Shown piece by piece: positions 16,256-24,081 of a DNA stretch of 32,579 nucleotides. The notes beneath the pieces are model-generated. The model worked only from the letters and a program-made list of their open reading frames with translations. It did not search any database and was not told the DNA's origin. Position numbers and translations under genes: made by a program. Source of the stretch: an uncultured Clostridia bacterium (lineage in GTDB: Bacteria; Bacillota; Clostridia; Lachnospirales; Anaerotignaceae); NCBI GenBank assembly GCA_910587195.1, contig CAJUKL010000024.1, positions 1 to 32,579 on the forward strand, read 5' to 3'. Each line of letters begins with the position of its first letter. Within the stretch, counting starts at the first letter, position 1.

Positions 16256-17476
16256 ATGAATATACTCGAAAAGTGGAATAAAATTAGTTTAGTAAAGCGT
16301 ATTATTGCTGGTATGGTGATTGGTGCTATTCTTGGTGTTGCCGTTCCTAGTGCAGGCCCTATCGGCATTTTAGGCGACCTTTTTGTAAGCGCATTAAAAG
16401 CAGTTGCACCTATTTTAGTATTTTTCTTAGTTATGAGTGCTTTGGCACAACATAAAGAAGGCGGCGCAAGTAATATGGGTACCGTTATCATTCTTTACTT
16501 AGTAGGTACTTTTGCAGCAGCAGTTGTTGCTGTTATTGCAAGCTTTTTGTTTCCAGTTACTTTGACTCTACCAGAAGCAGCAACAGGCAGCGCAGCACCT
16601 GGTGGTATTGGGGAAGTTTTAAAAACTTTGTTATTAAATATCGTGGCAAATCCAATTGGTTCCATTGTAAATGCAAACTATATTGGTATTTTGGCATGGG
16701 CTGTTATCTTTGGCTTGGCTTTAAAACCAGCCTCCGAAACAACAAAACAAGGTCTTTTAGATTTTTCAGAAGCAGTTTCACAAGCTGTTAGATGGGTTAT
16801 CAGTATGGCTCCATTTGGTATTCTTGGCTTAGTATTTACTACTGTTTCTACGAATGGTATTGGTATTTTTGCAGACTATGGCAAATTGTTAGGCGTTTTA
16901 GTTGGCTCTATGGCAGTAGTTGCTTTTATCGTAAATCCTATTATTGTATTTATTACAATGGGCACAAATCCATATCCATTGGTATTCAAATGCTTGAGAG
17001 AAAGTTTCATTACTGCATTCTTTACAAGAAGCTCTGCGGCAAATATTCCTGTTAATATGGCACTTTGCGAATCTTTAGGATTAGATGAAGATAATTATTC
17101 TGTATCCATTCCTTTGGGCGCAACTATCAATATGGCTGGTGCCGCAATTACTATTACAGTTATGACTTTAGCAACTGTACATACTTTGGGTATTTCTGTA
17201 GATATTCCAACAGCAATTATATTAAGCGTTGTGGCAGCAGTTTCTGCCTGTGGTGCATCTGGTGTTGCTGGTGGTTCTTTACTTTTAATTCCTTTAGCTT
17301 GTTCTTTGTTTGGTATCTCTGGCGACATCGCAATGCAAGTAGTTGGTGTTGGTTTTATTATCGGTGTTATTCAAGACTCCTGCGAAACAGGCTTGAACTC
17401 CTCTACTGACGCATTGTTTACAGCAGCATCTGAGTTTAGACAATGGAAAAAAGCAGGAAAACCAATTAAATGGTAA
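16256..17476 (+). CDS. sstT: Serine/threonine:sodium symporter SstT
   Basis: A 406-aa membrane transporter of the dicarboxylate/amino acid:cation symporter family, matching SstT in length and N-terminus (WNKISLVKRIIAGMVIGAILG). It imports serine and threonine with sodium. Several hydrophobic spans are visible. The family substrate-binding hairpin SSAANIPVN (SSA..P motif), the NMAGAAITITVM helix and the C-terminal CETGLNSSTDALFTAA segment with its conserved D are present. AGGAGG precedes the ATG. It is a single-gene unit, with its own promoter, long leader and a strong terminator. Confidence 0.94.
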   Translation: MNILEKWNKISLVKRIIAGMVIGAILGVAVPSAGPIGILGDLFVSALKAVAPILVFFLVMSALAQHKEGGASNMGTVIILYLVGTFAAAVVAVIASFLFPVTLTLPEAATGSAAPGGIGEVLKTLLLNIVANPIGSIVNANYIGILAWAVIFGLALKPASETTKQGLLDFSEAVSQAVRWVISMAPFGILGLVFTTVSTNGIGIFADYGKLLGVLVGSMAVVAFIVNPIIVFITMGTNPYPLVFKCLRESFITAFFTRSSAANIPVNMALCESLGLDEDNYSVSIPLGATINMAGAAITITVMTLATVHTLGISVDIPTAIILSVVAAVSACGASGVAGGSLLLIPLACSLFGISGDIAMQVVGVGFIIGVIQDSCETGLNSSTDALFTAASEFRQWKKAGKPIKW

Positions 17477-17507
17477 GATAAAATTTTATTGTTTGTGGTT
17501 GTGCGAA

Positions 17508-17540
17508 ACCCTTATCATAAAAATGATAAGGGTATTTTTT
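17508..17540 (+). terminator. sstT terminator
   Basis: ACCCTTATCAT, AAAA loop, ATGATAAGGGT, then ATTTTTTT: a perfect 11-bp stem and U-tract about 30 bp after the stop. Confidence 0.92.
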
Positions 17541-17625
17541 TCTATAAGCTATTATAAGTATTGAATTATGTTTCAATTTGAGATATAATGAGAAAAAATA
17601 ATCCAAGAATAAGGAGGATTTATTT

Positions 17626-17825
17626 ATGTTACATATTTATTTAGAAGAAGATTATGATATATTGTTCCTGTAGACGAAACGGAAGGTGTTACCTTAAACT
17701 ATAAAAATAAACTTGTAAAAATTCCTTATGAAGAATGGCAACAAATTCAAGAACATGTTTTAGATTATTTTAAATTTCGTTTGGAAAAAGGAATCAAACA
17801 ATATAATGATGGAAAGGATTTATGA
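17626..17825 (+). pseudogene. Frameshifted small hypothetical gene
   Basis: ATG at 17626, with AAGGAGG upstream, gives MLHIYLEEDYDILFL and stops at 17671. A -1 change near 17654-17660 restores a frame reading IVPVDETEGVTLNYKNKL...YNDGKDL to a stop at 17823-17825. The joined protein would be about 66 aa. Good ribosome site, terminator and amino acid composition indicate a real gene with one lost base. No family recognised. Confidence 0.6.
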
Positions 17826-17845
17826 TAACAACATAAATCCTTTTT
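17813..17845 (+). terminator. Terminator overlapping the small gene's stop codon
   Basis: AAAGGATTTATG, 7-nt loop, CATAAATCCTTTTTT. The perfect 12-bp stem includes the TGA stop codon of the frameshifted gene. Confidence 0.88.
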
Positions 17846-17870
17846 TAATTTGGGAAACAAAAGGAATAGA

Positions 17871-17899
17871 TTGACAAGTGATAGTATATTTTATAAAAT
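17871..17899 (+). promoter_or_regulatory. Promoter of the TerZ/TerD pair
   Basis: TTGACA (17871-17876), 17-bp spacer, TAAAAT (17894-17899), about 70 bp before the first gene. Confidence 0.85.
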
Positions 17900-17967
17900 T
17901 AATGTAGAAATTTGCAAAAAAAATAGTCAAAATGATATAAAAATTTGTTTTTAAAAGGAGGATGTTT

Positions 17968-18585
17968 ATGGCAATTAATTTGCAAAAAGGACAAAAGATT
18001 AACCTGACAAAAGGCGGAGCAGGTTTGAATCAAGTGCTTGTGGGGCTGGGCTGGGCTGAGGCTCCACAAAGTTCTGGAGGATTTTTAGGTTCTCTTTTGG
18101 GTGGAAAAAGTAAAACTATTGATTGTGATGCCTCTGTCATTCTTTGCGGCGCAAATGGAAAATTAATTAGTAATGATGTAAAACAAAATTGTGTTTATTT
18201 CGGAAACCTTCGTCATTCTAGTGGTGCAATTATCCACCAAGGAGATAACTTAACAGGTGCTGGTGAAGGTGATGATGAGCAGATTTTAGTGAACTTGTCT
18301 AAAATACCTGCTGATGTGCATAAATTAGTTTTTGTGGTCAATCTTTATGATGCCAAAAGTAAAAATCAACATTTTGGTATGATTCGCAATGCATATATTC
18401 ATTTAGCGGATATGGAAAAAGCAAATGAAATTTGCCGTTTTAATTTGTCTGAAAATTATAATGAAATGACAGGGCTTGTTGTAGGCGAAATCTATCGTAA
18501 AGATGGGGAATGGAAATTTAATGCAATCGGTCAAGGTATAAAAGAAGCAAGTAGATTACAGTCTTTATTAAAATTATATGCTTAA
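17968..18585 (+). CDS. TerD-family protein, TerZ-like
   Basis: A 205-aa member of the TerD family, calcium-binding proteins associated with tellurite resistance and a wider envelope-stress or phage-response role. It starts AINLQKGQKI. A glycine-rich insert (SSGGFLGSLLGGKS, residues 35-48) before the first calcium motif is characteristic of TerZ-like members. That motif reads DCDAS (52-56) instead of the usual DLDAS. The second motif, GDNLTGAGEGDDE (92-104), is intact. The ATG at 17968 is preferred to the one at 17962, which lies directly against AGGAGG. It is followed 20 bp later by a second TerD-family gene; no terA, terB, terC or terE is seen. Confidence 0.9.
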   Translation: MAINLQKGQKINLTKGGAGLNQVLVGLGWAEAPQSSGGFLGSLLGGKSKTIDCDASVILCGANGKLISNDVKQNCVYFGNLRHSSGAIIHQGDNLTGAGEGDDEQILVNLSKIPADVHKLVFVVNLYDAKSKNQHFGMIRNAYIHLADMEKANEICRFNLSENYNEMTGLVVGEIYRKDGEWKFNAIGQGIKEASRLQSLLKLYA

Positions 18586-18605
18586 TATAGAAAGGATGAT
18601 ATGAT

Positions 18606-19190
18606 ATGCCAATTAACTTACAAAAAGGGCAAAGAATTTCTTTAGATAAATCTTTACAATATGCGCTTGTGGGGTTAGGTTGGGATACAAACCGTTATGA
18701 TGGCGGTTATGATTTTGACTTGGATGCCTCTGCCTTTATGCTTGGAGAAAATGGAAAATTATTGCGTGATGAGGATTTTGTTTTTTATAATAACTTGAAT
18801 GGTCGTGATGGTGCAGTTGTGCATACAGGCGATAACCTTACAGGGGAAGGAGAAGGCGACGACGAAGTTATTATGATTAACTTGTCGAAAATGCCAAAGG
18901 AGATTAAAAAAATTGCAATTTGCGTTACTATTCATGAAGCAGAAGCAAGACACCAAAATTTTGGACAAGTTTCGAATGCTTATATTCGTATTGCTAGGGT
19001 AGCAGATGAGTCTGATATGGTTGGGGAAACGGTTTTACGTTTTGACTTGGAAGAAGAATTTTCCATTGAAACAGCTCTTGTTGTTGCTGAAATTTATTTT
19101 AAAAATGGGGAATGGAAATTTAATGCTGTTGCAGCAGGTTATCAAGGTGGATTGGCGGCAATTTGTCGTTCTTTCGGGGCTAATGTTTAA
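18606..19190 (+). CDS. terD: TerD-family tellurium-resistance/stress protein
   Basis: A 194-aa canonical TerD-type protein. PINLQKGQRISLDKS opens it, DLDAS (38-42) is the first calcium site and GDNLTGEGEGDDE (75-87) the second. The VVAEIYFKNGEWKFNAVAAGYQGGL end is typical. AGGATG precedes the ATG. It is paralogous to the upstream gene: both share the start, the GDNLTG block and the GEWKFNA block, but differ through the TerZ-like insert. Its stop is 6 bp before interspersed repeat copy F. The role in this organism is unproven. Confidence 0.92.
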   Translation: MPINLQKGQRISLDKSLQYALVGLGWDTNRYDGGYDFDLDASAFMLGENGKLLRDEDFVFYNNLNGRDGAVVHTGDNLTGEGEGDDEVIMINLSKMPKEIKKIAICVTIHEAEARHQNFGQVSNAYIRIARVADESDMVGETVLRFDLEEEFSIETALVVAEIYFKNGEWKFNAVAAGYQGGLAAICRSFGANV

Positions 19191-19196
19191 AACCCA

Positions 19197-19493
19197 CTTC
19201 CTTTCTTGAAAGAAAGGAAACGAAAGAACTTTTGTGCAAAAACTAGCGTTTTTGCTGTCATTATTCCACTTTGTTCCGTTAATGGCTGGGAAAACGAAGT
19301 TTTCCCCTAAAGTTTTTGGTCAAGCTTTTTTCAAAAAGCTTGCGAGAATTTGAGAGCAGAGCTCTCAAGGTTCTAACTTGTTTCCAAGCGTGTTTTTGAA
19401 GGGGTTCTGAACGTCCGGTGGACGTTCGTTTAGAACCGACCAGAGCGAAGCGTAGACCTGGGGAAACTTTTCACAAGTGAAAAAAGTTTCCCC
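19197..19493 (+). repeat. Interspersed palindromic repeat, copy F (composite form)
   Basis: TTCCTTTCTT/AAGAAAGGAA palindrome, then GCAAAAAC/GTTTTTGC hairpin with a changed loop. The conserved tail is largely lost. The second module is nearly that of copy C, but without the 15-bp block carrying the CAGCAGG/CCTGCTG stem. It ends with GGGGAAACTTTT/AAAGTTTCCCC at 19460-19493. The terminal hairpins may terminate the ter transcript. Confidence 0.83.
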
Positions 19494-19519
19494 AAAAAGT
19501 TCCCCATGAGTTTTTTGGC

Positions 19520-19615
19520 TTAATTTAGTGAGCCTTTATTTTTTTGTTCTTCTATAGGCTCTATTTTTAAAATATCACTCAAGTCACAATCTAATTCGAC
19601 ACAAATTTTTAACCA
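19520..19615 (-). pseudogene. 3' remnant of an XRE/Cro-type HTH regulator
   Basis: The minus strand reads WLKICVELDCDLSDILKIEP and onward to SLN and a stop at 19520. This is the usual C-terminal end of short XRE/HTH_26 repressors (L-x-x-I-C-x-x-L-x-C-x-x-x-D-I-L). Just upstream (19619-19621) the frame meets a stop where the IS605-like left end begins, so the DNA-binding part is missing. It was probably cut by the element or a linked deletion. Confidence 0.65.
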
Positions 19616-19734
19616 AATTTAGCAAGAATTTCTCCGCCTCTATAGGCGGGGGATGAATTGCGTCTTTTCTTATCAGCATAAAAAATATAAATTTTTTGTT
19701 GCCTTATAAAAATAAATAGAATATAATAAATATA

Positions 19735-19764
19735 TTGACAAGTACATTGACAACTGGATATATA
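19735..19764 (+). promoter_or_regulatory. Promoter inside the IS605-like element
   Basis: TTGACA (19735-19740), 18 bp, TATATA (19759-19764). The predicted start near 19771 is the first base or two of the 5' stem of the structured RNA. Confidence 0.65.
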
Positions 19765-19770
19765 GGGTTG

Positions 19771-19957
19771 CACAGAGAAACCAAATATGCGAAAACCAAG
19801 CTTCCTTCTGTGCGTAAAATGTCCAAGGTACGAATGGAAAGTAATTCGTGAAAACCGTGGGACACACGGGGTTAGCTCGCTTATGCTTAGTACATTGGTA
19901 CTATCGAACGAGAAGCCCCCGCCTCTATGCGTTAGCATAGGCGGTGGGAGTATGTCA
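19771..19957 (+). ncRNA. Omega-RNA-like structured RNA without a nuclease gene
   Basis: A chain of hairpins starts at the predicted transcription start: GCACAGA/TCTGTGC, ACGAAT/ATTCGT, CCGTG-GGACA-CACGG, TAGTAC-ATTG-GTACTA enclosed by CTCG/CGAG, and the long right-end hairpin. The CCGTGGGACACACGG block, then GCTCG...CGAGAAGC and the terminal hairpin, resemble the 3' scaffold of TnpB omega RNAs, in which the guide would be the sequence just past the element end (from about 19959). No tnpB, iscB or tnpA is in the window. Class assignment is from remembered motifs, not a covariance-model search. Confidence 0.6.
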
Positions 19958-19959
19958 CC

Positions 19960-20166
19960 GTAAATCCAGCACTCAAAGAATTTATCATAGAATCCTATCA
20001 AGAAAAAATCTCCTATATCCATGCAGAACAAGCTTTTCGGGAAAATCTTTCCCCGGAATAGTTAAAAGAATTTGACGAATTGCGCAAAAAAATAGTCGAG
20101 TGGTACAACATACAAAAAGAATTATTGAAATTTACCATCAAACCATCAAACGAGCAAACTCCTTAA
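19960..20166 (+). pseudogene. 3' gene fragment interrupted by a TAG
   Basis: Directly after the element, an open frame reads VNPALKEFIIESYQEKISYI through FRENLSPE, a TAG at 20059, then LKEFDELRKKIVEWYNIQKE to a TAA at 20164. The 68 codons look like a real helical protein end with one nonsense mutation and no start. The matching 5' part is not on the other side of the element, so a deletion or rearrangement accompanied insertion. Family not recognised. Confidence 0.5.
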
Positions 20167-20185
20167 ATTTTATGTAAGATAAAAA

Positions 20186-20214
20186 TTGCTTTTTTTTCCC
20201 AAACCGGCTATAAT
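20186..20214 (+). promoter_or_regulatory. metG promoter
   Basis: TTGCTT (20186-20191), 17 bp, TATAAT (20209-20214). It leaves a very short leader of about 22 nt, so no T-box or other riboswitch fits before metG. Confidence 0.78.
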
Positions 20215-20242
20215 AAAAAGAGAAATTTTAGGAGGGATTATT

Positions 20243-22189
20243 TTGGAGAAATTTTATATTACCACACCAATCTATTATCCTAGTGATAAATTACACATTG
20301 GACATTCTTACTGTACTGTTGCAACAGATACCATGGCAAGATATAAAAGATTACGCGGATATGATGTCATGTTTTTGACAGGAACAGATGAACACGGGCA
20401 AAAATTAGAAAGAATTGCAAAAGGGCAAGGTTTAACGCCAAAAGAATACATTGATAAAGTTGTTGTTGGCATCAAGGAGCTTTGGAAAACACTTGATATT
20501 TCTTATGACAAATTTATCAGAACAACAGACGATTACCATGTTAAAACAGTGCAACGCATTTTTAAACGCCTTTACGACCAAGGTGACATTTATAAAAGCA
20601 CCTATGAAGGTTGGTACTGTACCCCTTGCGAATCCTTTTTTACAGAGCATCAGCTAGTAGATGGCAAGTGTCCCGATTGTGGTCGTGAAGTGGAAAAGGT
20701 AAAAGAAGAAAGTTATTTTTTCCGTCTTTCCAAATATCAAGATAGAATTATCAAATATATGGAAGAAAATCCGGAATTTTTGCAGCCTAACACCAGACAA
20801 AACGAAATGATAAATAACTTTTTAAAGCCCGGTTTGGAAGATTTAGCAGTAAGCAGAACTTCTTTTAAATGGGGAATTCCTGTAGAATTTGACCCAGGTC
20901 ACGTAGTATATGTTTGGGTAGATGCGCTTTCCAACTATATTAGTGCACTTGGCTATGATACAGAAGATGACAGTTTATTTCAAAAATATTGGCCTGCTGA
21001 TGTCCATGTAGTGGGAAAAGAAATTGTACGTTTCCACTCTATTATATGGCCTGCTATGCTTATGGCTTTAGATTTACCTTTACCAAAGCAAATTTTTGGA
21101 CATGGTTGGCTTGTCATCAATGGCGGCAAAATGTCAAAATCCGTCGGAAATGTTGTTGACCCTAATGTTTTAGTAGAAAAATATGGTGTAGATGCTATCC
21201 GTTATTTCCTATTAAGAGAAATTGCTTTTGGACAAGATGGCAATTTTAATAATGAGGCATTGATACAAAGAATTAATTCCGATTTAGCAAACGATTTAGG
21301 CAATCTTGTATCTAGAACCGTTGGTATGATACAAAAATATTTTAATGGTACTTTACCAGAGGCACAAGAACCAACAGAATTTGATGCAGATTTAGTAGAA
21401 ACAGCAAAAAATACTGTGCCTAAAATAGAAAATTCTATGGATAAAATGATGTTTAGCGATGCTTTAATTGAGCTTTGGAATTTAATCCGTAGAACCAATA
21501 AATATATTGATGAAACGCAGCCCTGGATACTCATTAAAGAAGAAGCAAAACACGCAATGTTAGCAAATGCATTGTATCATGTAGCAGAAAGTATCCGTAT
21601 TATTTCTGTTTTATTGCAGCCATTTATGCCAAACACTCCTACCTTGATATGGAAACAATTAGGAATAAAAGAAGGTACATGGGAAAGTGCCAAAGAATGG
21701 GGAAAACTTCCTAAAACACTTTCTGTTCAAAAAGGAAATGTTATTTTCCCAAGAATCGACATGAAAAAAGAATTAGAAGAACTGGAATCAGCCATCAAAG
21801 CATCTCAAGCAACTTCCATTGCAAACCAAGGAAAAAAAGAAGAAAAGGAAGAAAAAGAGGAAAAAGAAATTAGCATTGATGACTTTTTTAAAGTACAGTT
21901 AAAAGTAGGAGAAATTATTGCAAGCGAAAAAGTTAAAAAATCAGATAAATTATTGCGTAACGAGGTAAAAATTGGAGATGAAGTAAGGGTGATTTTTTCC
22001 GGCATTTCAAAATGGTATAGTCCAGAGGAAATGGTAGGCAAAAAAGTTGTTGTTGCTTACAATTTGAAACCTCGAAAAATGATGGGCGAAATGTCTTATG
22101 GAATGTTATTGTGTGCAGATGACGGTGCAGACAAGCTTTCTTTATTGACATTAGACAAAGACATTCCAAGTGGAGCAGACATCAGCTAA
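20243..22189 (+). CDS. metG: Methionyl-tRNA synthetase, TTG start
   Basis: Class I aminoacyl-tRNA synthetase of 648 aa charging tRNA-Met. HIGH is at residues 18-21, KMSKS at 296-300, and the zinc-knuckle cysteines are C126, C129, C143 and C146. A C-terminal tRNA-binding (Trbp111-like) domain from about residue 545 follows a Glu/Lys linker. The start is TTG at 20243: AGGAGGG lies just upstream, family homology begins EKFYITTPIYYPS, and the in-frame ATG at 20186 would start inside the -35 box. Its stop overlaps the tatD start by one base (TAATG), so the two genes are translationally coupled. Confidence 0.96.
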   Translation: MEKFYITTPIYYPSDKLHIGHSYCTVATDTMARYKRLRGYDVMFLTGTDEHGQKLERIAKGQGLTPKEYIDKVVVGIKELWKTLDISYDKFIRTTDDYHVKTVQRIFKRLYDQGDIYKSTYEGWYCTPCESFFTEHQLVDGKCPDCGREVEKVKEESYFFRLSKYQDRIIKYMEENPEFLQPNTRQNEMINNFLKPGLEDLAVSRTSFKWGIPVEFDPGHVVYVWVDALSNYISALGYDTEDDSLFQKYWPADVHVVGKEIVRFHSIIWPAMLMALDLPLPKQIFGHGWLVINGGKMSKSVGNVVDPNVLVEKYGVDAIRYFLLREIAFGQDGNFNNEALIQRINSDLANDLGNLVSRTVGMIQKYFNGTLPEAQEPTEFDADLVETAKNTVPKIENSMDKMMFSDALIELWNLIRRTNKYIDETQPWILIKEEAKHAMLANALYHVAESIRIISVLLQPFMPNTPTLIWKQLGIKEGTWESAKEWGKLPKTLSVQKGNVIFPRIDMKKELEELESAIKASQATSIANQGKKEEKEEKEEKEISIDDFFKVQLKVGEIIASEKVKKSDKLLRNEVKIGDEVRVIFSGISKWYSPEEMVGKKVVVAYNLKPRKMMGEMSYGMLLCADDGADKLSLLTLDKDIPSGADIS

Positions 22190-22947
22190 TGTATTTTGAA
22201 TCTCATGCGCATTATGATGATAAGCAGTTTGATAAAGATAGGGAGGCACTGTTGACGTGCCTCCCTACATATGGCATTGATGTTGTAATCAATAGTGGTT
22301 CTGACTTAAAAAGTTCTTATATCGGAAAAGAACTTGCAGAACAATATGATTATATTTACTTTGCCGCAGGTATACACCCCCATGAACTGTATGACATCAG
22401 TGACGCTGTTTTAGAAGAAATCCGTCAATTAACCATGCATAAAAAGTGTGTTGCAATAGGAGAAGTTGGTTTAGATTATCATTATGATACATTTTCCAAA
22501 GAAACCCAAAAATATTGGTTTGAAAAACAATTAGAAATAGCAAAATTATTTCACACTCCTGTAATAATTCATTCGAGAGAAGCAGCACAAGATTGTTTCG
22601 ACATCATTTGCAAAAGCGGTGTAAACAAAGGTGTGATTCATTGTTATTCTGGAAGTCCCGAAATGGCAGAGGAATATATTAAAATGGGTTTTTATATTGG
22701 AATGGGAGGAGTTTTGACCTTTCCAAATGCCAAAAAATTGGTGGAAGTAGCAAAAAAAATACCATTAGAGCGTATTTTGATAGAAACGGATTGCCCCTAT
22801 TTAGCACCTGTTCCTTACCGGGGAAAGCGCAATGATTCCCGAAACTTGGAATTTGTTGTAAAAAAATTGGCTGAAATAAAAGGACTTTCTCCCTCAGAGG
22901 TTGCGAACATAACATTAAAAAATGGTGAAAATCTATTTTTTTTATAA
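22189..22947 (+). CDS. tatD: TatD-family metal-dependent DNase/hydrolase
   Basis: A 252-aa TIM-barrel metallo-hydrolase of the TatD family, implicated in 3'-exonuclease activity and DNA or RNA quality control. Metal-site motifs are HAH at 6-8 (context ESHAHYDD; the first acidic residue is Glu-Ser instead of the common Asp-Thr), GEVGLDYHYD, IIHSREA, HCYSG and TDCPYLAP followed by YRGKRN. Its ATG overlaps the metG stop codon. The metG-tatD order is common in Firmicutes. Confidence 0.94.
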   Translation: MYFESHAHYDDKQFDKDREALLTCLPTYGIDVVINSGSDLKSSYIGKELAEQYDYIYFAAGIHPHELYDISDAVLEEIRQLTMHKKCVAIGEVGLDYHYDTFSKETQKYWFEKQLEIAKLFHTPVIIHSREAAQDCFDIICKSGVNKGVIHCYSGSPEMAEEYIKMGFYIGMGGVLTFPNAKKLVEVAKKIPLERILIETDCPYLAPVPYRGKRNDSRNLEFVVKKLAEIKGLSPSEVANITLKNGENLFFL

Positions 22948-22953
22948 AAATTG

Positions 22954-22982
22954 TTGAATATTTATTACATATATGTTAATAT
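22954..22982 (+). promoter_or_regulatory. Promoter of the 3D-domain gene
   Basis: TTGAAT (22954-22959), 17 bp, TAATAT (22977-22982) with a TG one base upstream (extended -10). It predicts a leader of about 170 nt. Confidence 0.6.
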
Positions 22983-22989
22983 AATAAAT

Positions 22990-23158
22990 GTAATAGGATA
23001 AGGATATATCGTTGTGGTATATCTTTATTTTTGCAGTAAAGATAGGTACAACTAAAGATAGTTGTGAATACTGTATGGCATTGATCAAAAAGTATGTCAA
23101 ATGAAACGAATAGAATATCCCTTCCTATCAAATATCAGGGACATTCGAGGAGGAGAAA
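22990..23158 (+). promoter_or_regulatory. Structured leader before the 3D-domain gene
   Basis: Hairpins visible in order: GATATAT/GTATATC-type stem (about 23001-23024), CTTTA/TAAAG, a perfect ACAACT-AAAGAT-AGTTGT (23049-23066), and GAAT..CCCT/AGGG..ATTC (about 23113-23150) ending just before the GAGGAGGAG ribosome site. Many genes of this class carry c-di-AMP (ydaO) riboswitches, but I could not find that motif here. Confidence 0.4.
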
Positions 23159-24034
23159 ATGACAAAAAGACTGATTAGAGTAATGGCTATTGTAGTATTT
23201 ATGCTGGCTATTGGTAGTAGTACTGCTTTTGCTTACACGAAAACTGTTATTATCAACTTGGACGGTGTTCCTCGTATGGTAAATACAGAAGTAACGACAG
23301 TAGGCGATTTAATGAATACGTTAGGCGATGTGATTTCTGCGGATTATGTGTTGCAAGGGGACATCACAAAGAACACAGAACTAACAAAAAACATGGTCAT
23401 TGATTTAACCTCTATCACAGAAAAGAAGTCAACAAAAACAGAAACAATTGCTTTTGATACTGAAATTAGAGAAAATCCTAATTTAGAGGAAGGCAAAGAG
23501 AATGTATTGCAAGAAGGGGAAAATGGGGTATTATCCATTATTACAAAAGAAAATTACTCTGGAACAGAACTGATTTCTTCTGAAATTGTAGAAGAATTGG
23601 TCACCAAAGAGGCAAAAAATAAAATTATTGAAAGAGGTACCAAAAAAGAAATACCCGTTGTAGAAATGAAACAGGAATCTGTAAAAACACCAGAACTACA
23701 AAAGAAGCCGGAAAAAGACAAAAAGCCAGCAACTGTTCCTGCTTCTGTAGTTGGAAATACTTCTCTCAATGTGATAGCAACAGGTTATACACCCGGTGAC
23801 CCGGGTTGTACAGGAATTACTTATACGGGCACAAAAGCAGCAAGAGGTACAATTGCTGTAGACCCAAGTGTGATACCATTCGGTACAAAGTTGTATATAC
23901 CAGGTTATGGTTATGGCGTGGCTGCTGACACAGGTGGCGCAATTAAAGGAAATAAAATTGACTTATGCTATGAAACCAGAACAGAAGCATTAAATTGGGG
24001 TATCAAAAATATTACAGTGTATGTTGTGAAATAA
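23159..24034 (+). CDS. Secreted 3D-domain (YabE/Rpf-like) cell-wall protein
   Basis: A 291-aa exported protein. The signal peptide is residues 1-25, with probable cleavage after FAFA-type AFA. A DUF348 domain follows (about 28-83), then a G5 domain (about 92-165), a Lys/Pro linker and the C-terminal 3D domain (about 203-290). Its three conserved aspartates are D235, D257 and D268. This layout matches YabE-type putative peptidoglycan lytic enzymes. GAGGAGGAG precedes the ATG. It has its own promoter and structured leader and ends in a shared bidirectional terminator. Confidence 0.92.
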   Translation: MTKRLIRVMAIVVFMLAIGSSTAFAYTKTVIINLDGVPRMVNTEVTTVGDLMNTLGDVISADYVLQGDITKNTELTKNMVIDLTSITEKKSTKTETIAFDTEIRENPNLEEGKENVLQEGENGVLSIITKENYSGTELISSEIVEELVTKEAKNKIIERGTKKEIPVVEMKQESVKTPELQKKPEKDKKPATVPASVVGNTSLNVIATGYTPGDPGCTGITYTGTKAARGTIAVDPSVIPFGTKLYIPGYGYGVAADTGGAIKGNKIDLCYETRTEALNWGIKNITVYVVK

Positions 24035-24039
24035 AAAAG

Positions 24040-24079
24040 AAGAAACCCGCTTTCTCCCTAGGGAGAAAGCGGGTTTCTT
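24040..24079. terminator. Strong bidirectional terminator
   Basis: Perfect 19-bp inverted repeat with a 2-base centre (AAGAAACCCGCTTTCTCCC and its complement), A-rich on one side and T-rich on the other. It serves both converging units, ending 3 bp before the stop of the minus-strand operon. Confidence 0.93.
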
Positions 24080-24081
24080 TG

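Larger units (their letters stand above)
19616..19958 (+). mobile_element. IS200/IS605-like element without tnpA or tnpB
   Basis: About 340 bp with subterminal hairpins at both ends: CCGCCT-CTAT-AGGCGG near the left end (19634-19649), followed by GGATGAATTG, and CCGCC...TATGC-GTTA-GCATA-GGCGG near the right end (19919-19944), ending GGGAGTATGTCAC. These are the layout and right-end sequence typical of TnpB-bearing IS605-family elements as I remember them. No protein of useful length is encoded, so it is a non-autonomous (PATE/MITE-like) derivative. Exact ends are uncertain by several bases, since IS605 elements make no target duplication. Confidence 0.68.

Noticed and set aside
19609..20031. 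140-aa minus-strand ORF across the IS605-like element
   Set aside because: It crosses both hairpin ends and the structured RNA, has no recognisable protein features, and runs antisense to the better supported RNA.
20161..20242. T-box riboswitch before metG
   Set aside because: The promoter lies about 22 bp before the TTG start, leaving no space for a T-box, and no T-box sequence was seen.
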